From positions 27,274,125 to 27,338,124 of the forward strand of contig NC_084599.1 in NCBI RefSeq assembly GCF_033807715.1: DNA of 64,000 bases. The letters run 5' to 3'. The DNA is from Cololabis saira. Lineage: Eukaryota > Chordata > Actinopteri > Beloniformes > Belonidae. The notes under the pieces are model-generated. The model had not been told where the DNA came from, did no database searches, and was given only the letters and a program-made list of their open reading frames with translations. A program made the translations under genes and the position numbers. Shown here one piece after another: positions 15,634 to 29,200 of this stretch (position 1 is the first letter of the stretch; each line of letters starts with the position of its first letter).

Positions 15634-15659
15634 GGGTGTGTGTGTGTGTGTGTGTGTAC
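15634..15659. repeat. CA/GT repeat directly at the TM6-TM7 exon donor
   Basis: On the minus strand the donor GTACAC runs straight into (CA)n, then CCCGCACACACGC. CA repeats just downstream of a 5' splice site are known binding sites for hnRNP L in vertebrates and can alter exon use. Confidence 0.8.
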
Positions 15660-18600
15660 CTGTAGGGAATTGAGGAGGATAAAGATGTAGGCCATGACGA
15701 TGGAGAAAGGAACCAGAACTCCACATAACCACGTCAATCCAAGAATTGGCAGCAGCACCAACACTGCTTTCATTGCTGCCCTGAGATCACAAGAGCAAAA
15801 TAAATTTAAAAAATATCAACAGATATGGACAGATTTTGGCAGTTAGATACACAAGAGCAAAAACACTGAACTATTTGACTGGCAGACCTGATTAGGAATG
15901 GATATCGCCACAGATTTCCCAACTGGATTCAAGTCTGACTTACAGTTTGATTCGACTCCCAGTTCAATTCAATATTGATTGAGTTGGGAATATTTCATTT
16001 ACAATGCAAGTCTTTCTTGGATATGAAAGCAGAACCAAAGTCTTACATTCACAAGTGAGACTAATGGGAATAAAGCTCAACGCATGCAGAGGAAAAAGCA
16101 TGTATCAAAAGATCGGTCTTGGGATTTTTATGAATTGATAATGGATCATTCACTTTAAGATGAGTAAAAGTCCTTTTTTTGGCAGCATATTTTTTTTAAA
16201 AACGACCTTAGGTCTATAAAGTTTTGCACAATCTATATTAAGCCAAATATAAATACTGATGTTTAGGAACAGCTGTACAGCAAACCAAATTAATTTTAAG
16301 TATTAACTTTTTTTCCCCCAAATCACTTCAGCCTCTCTGATCATTTGGAGCTCAGTTCTATATTTCTTAAATTTTCAGTTCTTTCTGGATATAACTAAGC
16401 AACTCTGGCTCAGTGGTTGTTCCATATACAAATCTATGTGGGCAGGAAGGCTCACAGGGTGACAACTTCCCACCTTCCATCCAGCTTAATTCTGTTTAGA
16501 GTGGAATTAGCTTCCCTCTCAGGTGACCGCCAAACCGCAACAGCTGTCTGTGTGTTTGTGTGCGTGTGACATGGCGTGCAACGAGTCCTAGTTTACTCAG
16601 CGGAGGAATGTGTTTGAGTTTCCGAGATGGCTGCTACCCAGGGGTGCCAAATGGTTCAAGGCTTCCTTTGAAAACTCTCATAGAGCTTTTACTGTGTCCC
16701 TCAGTGGGCTCAAGAAATTAAATGTTAAAAAGAAGATGAAATTAGAAAGAAAAAATTAGAAGAAAAAAAAAAACATATCGGACAACACTATTTTCATTAA
16801 TCGGATGATACTGAAACTTGTTGAAGAGACAACTACTTGACCACATGCAGCACACTATTCTGCTTATACAGAGCAAATCAATTCAAGCTAAAGAGAATAA
16901 CAGCAATGAGAAGCACCTTGTGATAATATGAAAATATAATTTCCATACAAAAAATCAAGTGCAAGATGGAACAAATCGAACAAAATTGTAGTACTTGGAT
17001 TCACAATATTAAACAGAGCTACAAATGCTAGACTATATATATATATACACACATATATATACGCTCATTAAGTACAACAACAAGTATTAACAAAGAAGAT
17101 TAAGAATACATATATTTATAATTCGTCAATTGTTGAAAAAAATTTGAAAAACACAATAAACTTACACCACCACCAATAATAACAAAAACACAAACAACAG
17201 CAGCAGCAGGCCCTGCTTCTGTTATTGACAGTATCATAAATGAAGTGAAGCAAGTTCAAATAAAATTTAACTAAACTAAATTAAAATATATGCTTTGTTC
17301 TGAACCTTCTTGTGACACTAAAACAAGATCATAATAAGTAATTACAATGCTTACAGCACTTAAAAAATAAATATCACTACTGCAGTCAACTCAAACAACT
17401 TGTCTGATAAGAAAAACTGCAACACAAGATTACCCTGCGACTGGGATTTGTATGTCTCAAGGCCACTGAGTTGAGCAAGTACATTTTTACAAAAGGAGAA
17501 ATGGTGCCTCCTAGTGGTCACTACCTGAACTGATCATAGGCTTGCTCAACAGGACTGGTGCCCAGTGCCAACATGATGGACCTTCTCTTTGCCGTTGAGA
17601 TGGTGATGATTACCACCCTGGTGAGAACCAACATATTCACCTGAGAAAAATAAAATAATTTTTAAAAAAGACAGTAGGGTTAGGGTATATGAAGTGGCTA
17701 CAGCCAATTGACAGGCAGGCTAACAGGGAGCTTATTAGAATTGACATAAACTGGAAAGGAAGCTGGAAAAAGAAAAGGGAACAAGAGAATTGCAGGCTGA
17801 CAAATCTCTGATTGTAATATGTCAAAAGAGGGTGGGGGAAAAGCAAAGAGGAACCTAACAGCAATACATGCATGAACGAACTGCTACACATAAATGTTAT
17901 AAAACATTAATACAGAGTGCTACCTTTATTTTAGTACTATCACTTACTCTCACAAAACCTACTTCACACAGTCCAGAACAGCAAATGTATAACTGTTAAA
18001 GTGGGAAACTAGTTGAAATGTGTAGATGACTTAAGTATGAATGAATTTACTGACCATGATGATGAAGATTACAGGACCTGCAAAACCCCAGATTACACCG
18101 TTTTCAACAGTGAGCCAACAATAGCCATCTGCTGAGTAGTTGCCTGAGGCAGAAGCAAGTGTGATGGTGACTATCAGTATTGGTAGACCTAGTTGGAGAA
18201 AAGGAAAAAAGTAACAAGAACATTGATATTTTGAGGGCAAACAATGGAGGGTTCAAAATAATAACAAATAAGCAAAAATAAGCAGTGTTTCTGGCCCATC
18301 TAGTGCCTTCACAGACACATGATTTCAACATGTTTTACAAAATATCTGTCTCCCAAAACTGAGACAGCAACATGCGACAAGAATGATTTGGCCTCTGCGA
18401 CCCATCATACCCCAGCCGATGAGATAGTAATACTTCATATGATGATCCTCATTCAAGTTGACAGCTACCACCTTGCTCCAGAGCAAAAGACCCTCCACCA
18501 GCATCCAGCTAAAGGCTGCCATAAAGAAGAGATGGAGCAGCGCTGCTACAAGCGTACACGCCACCTTCAAAAACAGAGACAATAACAGGAGTTACATTTC

Positions 18601-18944
18601 TCAATTTCTCAAAAAGCTAAACTGTGGAGTAACATTAGTTTTATTCCGTTTAAAATTTTTTAAAGGTATCTGTTTTATTTATTTATCTATCTCTTATAAT
18701 GTTTTTATTATTTTTATTGTTGTGGACTGATTTTTTTTTTTTTTTTTTTTAGCCTTAATCCTTGAACCTTTATCTTTTTATAAATTTTATATATTTTATA
18801 TTGTATGTCAGGGTGCATTGGTCTCCCAGTTTTTATCTTTTTGGTCTCCCAGTTTTTATTTGTTTATTATGCTTATTTTTCAATCAAAATGTCAAAGCAC
18901 CTTGTATTTCATGTACCTGGACGAAAGGTGCTATATAAATAAAA

Positions 18945-18978
<34 letters not shown>

Positions 18979-19999
18979 GTCATAACAACAGTAGAATAAA
19001 TTATGTACATATTACTTGGAAATTAAAAACATGTATACATACCGTACTTACTCTAAAGCACTTGAACATAAGATGGGTGTCAAAAATAAAATATAAGTAA
19101 TATTGGTTGGCCTGTAATGAGTTGGTTTATTTTTCAGCTTCAAGCGGAGAATGTTTTTATGTTGGCAAATATAGTTTATATACACAATACAAACATAAAA
19201 TATGAATGCCTTCCAAACAAATTGGTTGTTAAAAGTGCTTGATCGGCTCAATCCTTATACAGAAATACCTTGTTTAGTTCTGAAATAACAGATTGATTAC
19301 TTTCTCTACCCACAGAGGTAAAGCCTGATCAGATTGTGCGGTCAAAGGGCATCTGGTCAAGTTAACTAAAGGCCACTGAGTGACCACCAAGATACCACAT
19401 ATGAATACAACAGCTATGGTCATTTATGCGACATCCCATGCTATGTGATAAAATAAATCGGTTATTTTTCCAGGCAAGGCTTGACAAAACTTAGTGAACA
19501 CACCATCATTAGCAGTTAATTCACAAAGACAGACACAAGGAGGCACGTCTAATCATTACTGATCATTGACCTTTGTTCCCTGTCTGTCCGTCTCCTGGGG
19601 TGGCATCAGATAATTTACACTGGTAAGTGAAAACAGATGTGCTTAACGTCTGCATGTACAGTACCTTGTTGTGAATTGCTGAGCCGCTGCAGAGCAGAAT
19701 CACCTGGGCGCAGATCAGAGCTATGAACAGATTCTTATGGATGGATGTCCTGTCTGATTTAGGGATGCTATGGATGCAAAAACAGAAAAATGCAATTGGG
19801 ATAGTGCAAGAGTATTGCTTAGGGGTCATGATATTGTTAGAATATTGTCTGTTTATATCACATGTAGAGAAAAATACTCTTCAGAAGAGAATTAAAAAAA
19901 AAATCAGGACAAAATCATATTCAAATTTATATTTGAAAAAGAAAATACAGTTTTTAACCTAGAGCAGAAAAAAATAATAATAATAATAATAATAATAAC

Positions 20000-20074
<75 letters not shown>

Positions 20075-21637
20075 AATAATAATACATTTAATTTAATAGT
20101 GCCTCTCTACACCCAAGGTCATCTCACATAAAAAATAATAAACTAAAAAAGCAATAGAGAAATTATATAAAAATAAGACCAGTGCTTAAGCAGTCGGCAG
20201 GGTCAAAGTGAATAGGCAGCAAGGGACAGTAAGGTGAATGGTGGAGGACCTGAGATTACAGGAGGGAATGGCAATGTGGAGCAAAGAAAAAAAAAATGAA
20301 ATACATAAATAAAAAAGCAAACCATATTTGCAAAAGCAAAAAAAGAGAGGACAAGAAAAAAAGACAATTTGTATTGTTCCTGGTTGTCTGTAGCAGCATC
20401 AGAGCGAGCAAAGTTTCTACCTGGTCAAAAAGGACTCAGATACAGTGTTTAGAAGCCTCGAGCTGATTGGGCAAAGAAGGATGCTTTACAAAATGTCAAA
20501 CACAATGTACACGACTGGACATCCTCTTCACATCACATTGATGTGACATTCAGTCAAAAGGCCTCAGCTCCACTACAATACGAACCACCACAGGAGATCC
20601 CTCCTGCCCACAGCTATAATCATTTACAATGACTCTTGAAAGAGACTCATCTATTGACTAACAGTTACTGCAATATGTAATTTCCCTTTAGGGATTAATA
20701 AAGTATTATTGAACTGAAAAATAAGTATTGACAAGTGACTATGTAAATTCATGCATCACAATTAAAAAGACAAAAACACATATACATGTAATCTCCCTGC
20801 AAAAGAAGATTAGACACTTAACCCAATTCTTGTAGAGGCAGAGGAAGAAAGTTTATGTAATTTAAAACACGATTTACAGGATTCAAACTGAAGATGGGTT
20901 CTAATGAACAAAAGTCTTCCCTGAAAATGTATGCGAATAAAGAGGTATTCTGCTTTGCAATACTATATAAACATAATTAAAGACTGTGAATTTGTTAACA
21001 ACATACTGTATGTTGAAATTTGCCAATTGAGCATTTTGGTGCTGCTGTGTAAAAATGTGCAATTGCAAAATTACTAGGTGTGATATAGTGATATAGTGAT
21101 ATAGCAATATAAAACAACACCATACACGTCTGAGGTGAATATCATCAAAGCAGCGTATAGGCCGCGTACTAAAGAGTAAAAAAGACATGAAGCTGCCATG
21201 GGCAGATTAGTAGTAGTGGTAGTAGTCGTGTGACTGTCCTGCATGTTTTAAATGTCTCCTTGCATCAGCACACCTGATTTTAATTCAAGGTGATCATCAG
21301 CTTGTCATCAAGGTCTGCACAGCTCTGTTAATGACACAGTCGCTTGTATCAGGGTGTGATGAAGCAGGGACGCATGTAAAACATGCAAGACAGCGGCACT
21401 CGAGGACCAGGATTGCCTACCGTTGGTCTAGACTCTAGAGCAACCAGTAAGTGCAGAGTGAATACGTCTGTCCTGCTGCCTTCAGCATGCTGCAGGGACT
21501 AAATGAAAGGGAGCCCGGAGGCAGTTGGGCAAAGAATACTCTGATACATGAAAGATTTTAACTTTGACCAAGTTAAAGACCATTAACATTAATATAAATG
21601 TGACCAAATTTTGATTTGCTTTCAAATAACTACATAT

Positions 21638-21699
<62 letters not shown>

Positions 21700-21796
21700 T
21701 TTAGGGCTGGGCGATATATCGAGATTTTAATATATATCGATATATTTTCAAACACGATATGGTACGAGACAATATCGTTTATATCGATTTAAAAAA

Positions 21797-21827
<31 letters not shown>

Positions 21828-22348
21828 TTACATTTTTTTTTTTTTAATGATTTTGATATAGCTTATTTTGTGACAAATTGACTTGAATGTTTTATTTGAG
21901 ATTTGCACAAATGTTTTGTTATTTGCACAACTGTCAACCTCAGTGGAAAAGTCTGCCTGTTACAGTCTACATTGTATTAATTGCACAGTGTATTTTAATT
22001 TAATTGTTATGCAGGAAAGGGATATTTGTTTTATTTTATTCAAGAAGCATTTTTATTCTATATATGTAGGCAGTTTATTTTTATTTCATTTGTTTTATAC
22101 ATGTTGATATTGTGAAGACCTCTGTTAATAAAGGTACCTGTGTGACATTTGGCACGAGGCTTTGTATTAAAACTGACTGTTTTTTAAGGGTTTGCCTCAG
22201 AAAAAAATGAAGCTCACAGAGATGCTATGCTATAATGCCTTGGGGGAAACCCCAATTATGGCACAGAAAAAATATCGAGATATATATCGAGTATCGCCAT
22301 TTAGCTAGAAAATATCGAGATATGACTTTTGGTCCATATCGCCCAGCC

Positions 22349-22410
<62 letters not shown>

Positions 22411-25400
22411 AAAAACATTATATTACACAGTATCATTCAACTGCCAATCAATATATTTGGCTCTGAAACAGCTATGTTGTAAAGCATCCATCAAAGGACA
22501 GAATGTGCAACAAACTGTCAACTGCTCGCTCCTGCGGTCATTTATCAGTCGTGTACCGAGTGACTACCGCATAGACAATACGCAGCACTGACGTATGGTC
22601 GGGAGGAAAATCAAGTGAAGCAGATTTCATTACCTCTTGATGGTGTCTGTTTACCAGTCTTACTGTATTACAGCTTTAGACCTGCTAGATTTTCACAATG
22701 TGAAAGAGTGTGTTTGGGTTTATGCACTTGTGCTTTGGCTTTGGTCATGTGTGTGTTTAAAATGTACATCATACACAAGCATATGTGAAATGCCTTGCTG
22801 CACTCCCTGTTTTTAATACAGTCATAAATCGTCAGGGCAGCTTCTCTAGTGCCGACTGCGACCCCTCAGCGACCATAATGTTAATTAACAGCTGCAGCAT
22901 TCAACCATAAACCCTCAGAGTGGACTCACATGTGAACCACAGTAATTACTGAATTAGCAGAAGTCAATACTGACTGAAGCCTTAGAAACACCAGAGAAAC
23001 AGTTATACGTCTTGTAAGTTACTCCGTAGTGTCCGGTTGATGTTTCTCTATTACCATTTATAAAAACTAAGATACAGCATTATAATGTTTTACAGCAATA
23101 TTGGCTTCATCAGTCTGTAAATTGATGGCATTCAGTCAACCTTAATGTTTCCTACGGCTTTATTCAGACATGCCTGTAAAAGTGAGTGAGAGCACCAGGG
23201 GGTCAGGTACAACAGAGGTCCTCAGACTCAGTTTTCTCACACCATGCTGTTCATATTGGTGTGCCAAGCAGACAAGGGTTGAGTAACACAAAGTGGGGAT
23301 GCAAAAAAGCAGCATTTTTCTATATGATACAGCTCTGAGTAGTATCTAAACTTGAGAGGGTTTAAGTATACTACCATAACAGCACAGTTATCAACTCAAG
23401 TGAAGATTACATACAACACATTTCCCAACAAAAGTGTGATTAAAAACACAATGCAATGATTTGCAAAGCTCATAAAATTTTATTCCCACATATCAGATGT
23501 TGCAACTGAGACTTTTTAACATTTATTGGAAAATATTAGCTTCCTTAGAATTTGATGGCAGCAGCACATCTCAAAAAGGTTGTAAAGGACAATGTTTACT
23601 ATTGTGTAGCATTCTGTTTTCTTTTATCAACTAGGAGAAGAATGTTGTCCCATTTTTGTCTAATGCAGGATTTCTAGCTGCTCAACAGTCCTGAGCCTTC
23701 GTGCCATATTTGTTGCTTCATGATGCTCCAAATGTTTTCTATTGGTGACGGGTCTGGACTGCAGGCAGGTCCATTCAGCATCTGGACTCTTCTCTGAAGA
23801 AGGCATGCTGTTGTGATGGATATAGTATGTGGTTTAGCATTGTCTTGCTGACATGTAAGGCCTTCCCTGAACGAGACATCTGGATTGAAGCATATGTTGC
23901 TCTAAAACCTCTATGTACTTTTCAGCATCGATGTTGCCTTTCCAGATGTGTAAGCTGCCCACGCCATAGGCACTAATGCAACCCCATACCATCAGGGATG
24001 CAGACTTTTGAACAAAGCTCTGAAAACAAGCTGGATGGTCCCTCTGGCTTCTTCTTTGCCTCGTCGAGCCATAAACTGCATTTATGGATTGCATGAACTG
24101 TGTTTACAGATAGTGATCTCTGGAAGTGTTCCCAAGCCTATTTAGTGACCTCCAGTTGAGAATCAGGCCTGTTTGTCAATGTAGTGGAGGGCCCGAAGAC
24201 CATGAGCATTTAGTTTTGATCTTTGGTATTGTCCTTTGGTATTGTGTGTGTCAGGAGGAGACTGCTCCTGATTCTCTGAAGATCCCACAATCTACAGTGT
24301 ATGATGTCACCAAAAGATTCAAAGTCTTTGCAATTTCATGTTGAGAAACGTTTTCCTGAAATTGTTCCAGATTGGTGAACCTCTGCCTATCTTTACATCT
24401 GAGAGGCTCTGCCTCTATGAAATACTCCTTTTATACCCTCTCATGTTACTGACTTGTTGCCAGTTAACTCAATTAGTGTTTCTTTTGAGCTATCGTTGCT
24501 TCTTAGCCATTTCTGGACTTCCAGTCAACCCCCCCGATAACAGATCCTACGTCCTTGAAAGTATTGGTCTTTACATTGCTTGTGATCTTTTTTTGGTTTT
24601 CTACTCCAGTACTATTCAGCATGACTATTTTTAATGGTATTTCTTTTATTACTGTTCGTTTTTGCTTAAAAAAAAGGTTAAAGAAAGGTTATGTTAGTTT
24701 ATGACACGTTTCCTCAATGTAAAGATTCACATAAAAGAAGAAAAAACTTATTGTAAAATGCTCTTCTAGTTGATTTTGATTTGCACCAATTACTTTCCCA
24801 GCATTTTGCTGCCCCTGTGCCCCTTTAAGACATATTGCTGCCATCAAAATCCAAACAACCATTGTTGATATGTTTATAGGGAATGAAATACATGTTTTTG
24901 CAATTTGCAAATCATTCCATTCTTTATTTCTTTACATTATATGCAGCATTCAACCTTTTTTGGAATTTGATTAGCACTTCCCCAGCAGATACCATCTCCA
25001 CACAGTTACTGTCTATCAGCTAAGAGATCTGCATCTCCTCAGTTAGCAGCCACTTAACACATGTAGCTAATATCAGGTCTGAGAGGGTTTAAAGGGGGTT
25101 TTCTCACTGAAAGGGACCAGAAAAAGAAGCGATAAGTCGAAAGACCTTTTCTGTTGGTTTACTTTTTTGGTCCACTTTAACAGGACCGAGTTCAGTTTAT
25201 CTGAAAGAACCCAATGTGGACACACCATTAACAACTGATGCTAATGTATAATTGTGTTTGTCGTTCCAAACAAATGTGCAGTTTGTCCACAGAGGTAAAC
25301 AGAAAAGAAAAATCAGCTACTCACTCAAGCACAGTGAACAACATCAAAGTCACCACCAGGGCACACAGAGATGCTCCAGAGCCGATGAACGTGAGCTTGC

Positions 25401-25428
25401 TCAGAATACGCTCGTCTTCGGGACTCCA
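15660..25428 (-). CDS. adgrd2: adgrd2-like exons 13-18: seven-transmembrane domain
   Basis: TM1 is in 25428-25325 ('LTFIGSGASLCALVVTLMLF'). TM2 is in 19767-19665 ('RTSIHKNLFIALICAQVILL'). TM3 is in 18564-18411 ('AFSWMLVEGLLLW', the secretin-like TM3 signature). TM4 to early TM5 is in 18188-18055, with the extracellular-loop Cys-Trp in 'GYCWLT'. The end of TM5 and the third intracellular loop are in 17640-17525 ('RVVIITISTAKRRS'). TM6-TM7 is in 15780-15660 ('VLLPILGLTWLCGVLVPF', 'AYIFILLNSLQ'). The last exon ends in phase 0 at a GT donor, so at least one more exon with the end of TM7 and the cytoplasmic tail (expected to start GL/GV-x-IF) must exist. I could not find it in 1-15659. Confidence 0.9.
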
Positions 25429-26225
25429 CTGGAACAGAGGAGAAGGGTGATGATGGGAGGGAAAGAATACATTGTCTTGTTTAGCGGTCAATATGCAACC
25501 GTATTTACAATATTCAAAATCAATTTTAGGCTAATGACCTTTCCAAGAAAGTGACTCACTCTGTCCTTTAAAAGGACAACTAAATATTTTAAAAATGCTA
25601 CGCTTGAGATTGATTGGTTATTCTTTTAGAGTTGAAATATTTTACATTTTCATACTTCTGTGAGAGGAAAGTTCTATCAATACATTCATCAGTGATATAG
25701 ACACAGTGGGAGTGTCACATGTTGGCTGATGAAGTCTACAACAAATCCTATCTGACTGCAACTGTAAATATTACGAGGATACAACCTAAACTTTAGATCT
25801 AGAATTTAGATCCATAAAGGGGACCCTCCCCCTTTTCTTTAGAAAGACTACCATTATTTCCATAAGCGATCACGTTTATTACATATAATTATTAAAGTAA
25901 AACAAAAGAAGAAGAAAAGAAGCCGCTGCATTATACAGTTCTCCTCTTGCAACCACACGGGAGAGTTATCCAAGTGCACCACAAAGCAACCTGAGTTACC
26001 TTTGACTCCAGGTAATTCATCAGAACTGCGAAGTTGGTGGTGTGGTTACACTGACAGGATGTGAAATGAGAACTGGCAAGGATCACGGTGCACCCATCAC
26101 TGGACCAGCTACTCATATGAGTATGCCTATGTGATACAAAAACACAGATACAAACACACACTGATTGGTTTGGTCCAAACGAGTAAAGTTTCACATGCGC
26201 TAATCTGAGGATATCAACACTCATA

Positions 26226-26288
<63 letters not shown>

Positions 26289-29200
26289 CCCTTTATACTC
26301 ACTGACTCACTGCAAAAAAAAAATCTAAAGTAAAACTGACTTTGATGTTAAATAGCGAAAGAGCATTTTCACATGTGCCCTACAAAAAATATCCTAGGTT
26401 TTCAAACTTAACTGTGTCGCCTGATGAAGAGCTCTCATCTGTGAGCCTAGATAGCATAAAGATTGGCCTCTGGAACAAAAAGGTTGTGTGGTGTGACAAG
26501 TGCAAACTGATCTTATTCTAGGGGGATGGATGCATCAGGTAAGTACAGCAGCAGATGGAGTGATGCACCCATAGTGCCTAGTGCCCACTGTGCAAACCTG
26601 TGGGAGCAGTGTCATGGTCAGGTGTTGCTTCAGGTTCACTCAGTAAGATCAACAATGTTGCATGGCCACGAAAATTAAGTCAGCAGACCACCTGAATATA
26701 GCAAATGACCATCTATTTTTTTTTTCTATCAATATATTTCTTTTTTTAATTTCGTTGCTTTCGTGAAGGATTTCACAAGCCTGATCATCCGCCTGATGAA
26801 TCCAAGATTTATACCAGGGTTCATCAGGCTCAAATCATACAAGAGAGGTTTAGATAGCGTATGACATAATTTTTACACATGGACTGGCCACCAGAAAACC
26901 TCAATCTCACAGACAATCTTTGTGATTTGCAGGAGAAGACTTTACTCCTTGGTCTGACTCCCTTCATTAAGAAATGCTCTTTGTGAAAAGGTAATACAAG
27001 TCAGAATGGAAATAAATATTCCAACACTGCATAAACTTATCAAAATGATGTAACAGCAAATGTGGAACATTGATCTTTGTATTTTGTCTTCCAGTCCGGT
27101 TTCTGGCCACACCACAGCACTAAGATAGCTCTAGTAAAGGTCCTTGATGACATACAGTACGCTTCAATACGGATAGTGGCAACATTTCAGTCCTGACATC
27201 TTGATAGACTGGTTGAAGAACTGGGTGGGACAAAGCACTTACCTGGTTTGAGTCCTATTTAAAGGACAGAGACTATTTTGTGTCCTTATGTAACTATTCA
27301 AACAAAAATAGCATGTGGACTTCCCCAAGCCACAACAGCCAAGCCAGAAATCTGGGAGTTCTGGCTTGTCAGACCTGGATCTCAACAGCCACATTAAGAC
27401 AGCAGTGAAGTCAGCCTATTATCACCTAAGAACATAACGAGGATTAAAGAACTGAGGTCTCAGCAGGACTTAGAAACACTTGTCCATGCTTTTATCTTCA
27501 GTAGACTGGACTACTGTAACGCTGTTCTCATGGCTCTCCCTTAAAAATATCCATCAAACAGCTGTAGTTAGTTCAGAACGCTGCTGCCTGAGTCCTCACT
27601 AAGACCAAGAGAGTGGACCATATAACTCCAGTTCTTAGATCTTTACAGGGGCTTCTTGTCCGTCACAGAATAGATTTTAAAATCTTGCTGTCAGTTTATA
27701 AACCTCTGACAGGTCTACATCTACATGTCTGAGCTCTAGGTTCATTATAAACCGACCACAACCCTCAGGTCATCAAGGTCACGCCTATTTTCTGTACCCA
27801 GTTAGAGTTAGAATCAAAAACTGTGAAGCAGTGTTCAGCTTTTATGCTCCTCACCTGTGGAAAAATTCCTAGAATGCATCACGGCTGTTGAAAACTTAGT
27901 TGAGTTTGAAAAATGTATTATTAACTGCTGCATTTCCGTAATTTACCACTTTGCACTAGAACCTTTATTTGCATGTCATTTGTTTTATTATTTTTAACTG
28001 TCTGTCTTTAATTCTACTTTTAAACACTTTTTTAATGCATTTTTATATAAAATGTTTTTTTTTCTTTGCAAATAAACTTGCCTTGGCTTATTATATTTGG
28101 TGGAAATGTACAACAATAGGCTTTACAACATGAAACAGTTAACATATGCCTTAGGTGGAGGAAACCATTTTTGAATGCTTACTTACATCAGGCTAAAGTT
28201 CCAAAAGGCACAAACAGGAGTTACTTTTTGGGAATACTCCACCTGGAAACAGAATCACAAGTTTGCATCAGTTTCCATTCTCAGTCGACAAGTAACGTGA
28301 CAAGTAACATGCCTGATACAAGAAATATCATGACTTCTTCTGCTTAATATGTAATAGTGATCATGTAGAGACCATGGTTTTTGGAAGTGCCTTTAGGAAT
28401 CCGAAACCACAACACAAAGACAATAAGAGATCTTCCAGACATATATTTTGCCAGTTGGAGATGCTAGACACCAGCATGCTTCCCACATCCTAACATGTTC
28501 CCTGATGCTGGGTTCTGCCCGCAGATCCTTGCCAACAATGATGAGGCCCATGTCAAAATTACAGCGCTCTCTAGCTCTATCCATTTCTCCAACAACGAAG
28601 ATTCAGACTCAAAAGCCAGTCATTCACTTCATATCAACTACTTCCTCAAACTTTGATAAGCTATATTTTCACTGGATGGTAAAAGGCAATTAAATGGAAT
28701 TAAAATGTTTTGGATCATTTCCATTTTTGCCTCTTTTTTACTTTTTACTTTACTTTTCTCTCCAGTTTTCGGGTGGTGGGAACAATAAGAATTGCTTCCC
28801 TTTGATAAACTTAACATCTACTCCCAAAAATATGTCCTTTTTCACGTTGCAGCTTCAAGACTGAAATCAAAACTGAAATGAATGTATCTTTTTGTTAAAG
28901 ATGCATTCATTATACAGCCATATATAATTCCCATCATGGCCTAGATATTCACGGTGAGTGAGGTCGCCTTGAACGACGGACTGTACCGTGTTTGAAGAAG
29001 AGAGGGTGTACTGGACAGCCACAGGGATGGTTTGAGCCTTTGAAGTATCTCGGACGCTGGCTGATATGACAGCAGAAGTTAGCTGACCTGGAAGAATGCT
29101 GTTAAGACAGACAAAATTCAATCAAGACTAACAACAGGGTTAAATCATAATGGGTTGCTCTATTTAAATTTTACTGCTCAACGTATTTTTAGAGTACAGA

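Noticed and set aside
23834..24094. Transposase gene
   Set aside because: A single open fragment of a broken Tc1/mariner-type ORF, with stops and frameshifts on both sides.
29088..29100. First acceptor for receptor exon 10 (TTAACAG then CATTC)
   Set aside because: Using it brings a stop codon within seven codons in the required phase; the CTTCCAG acceptor 11 bp downstream keeps the frame.
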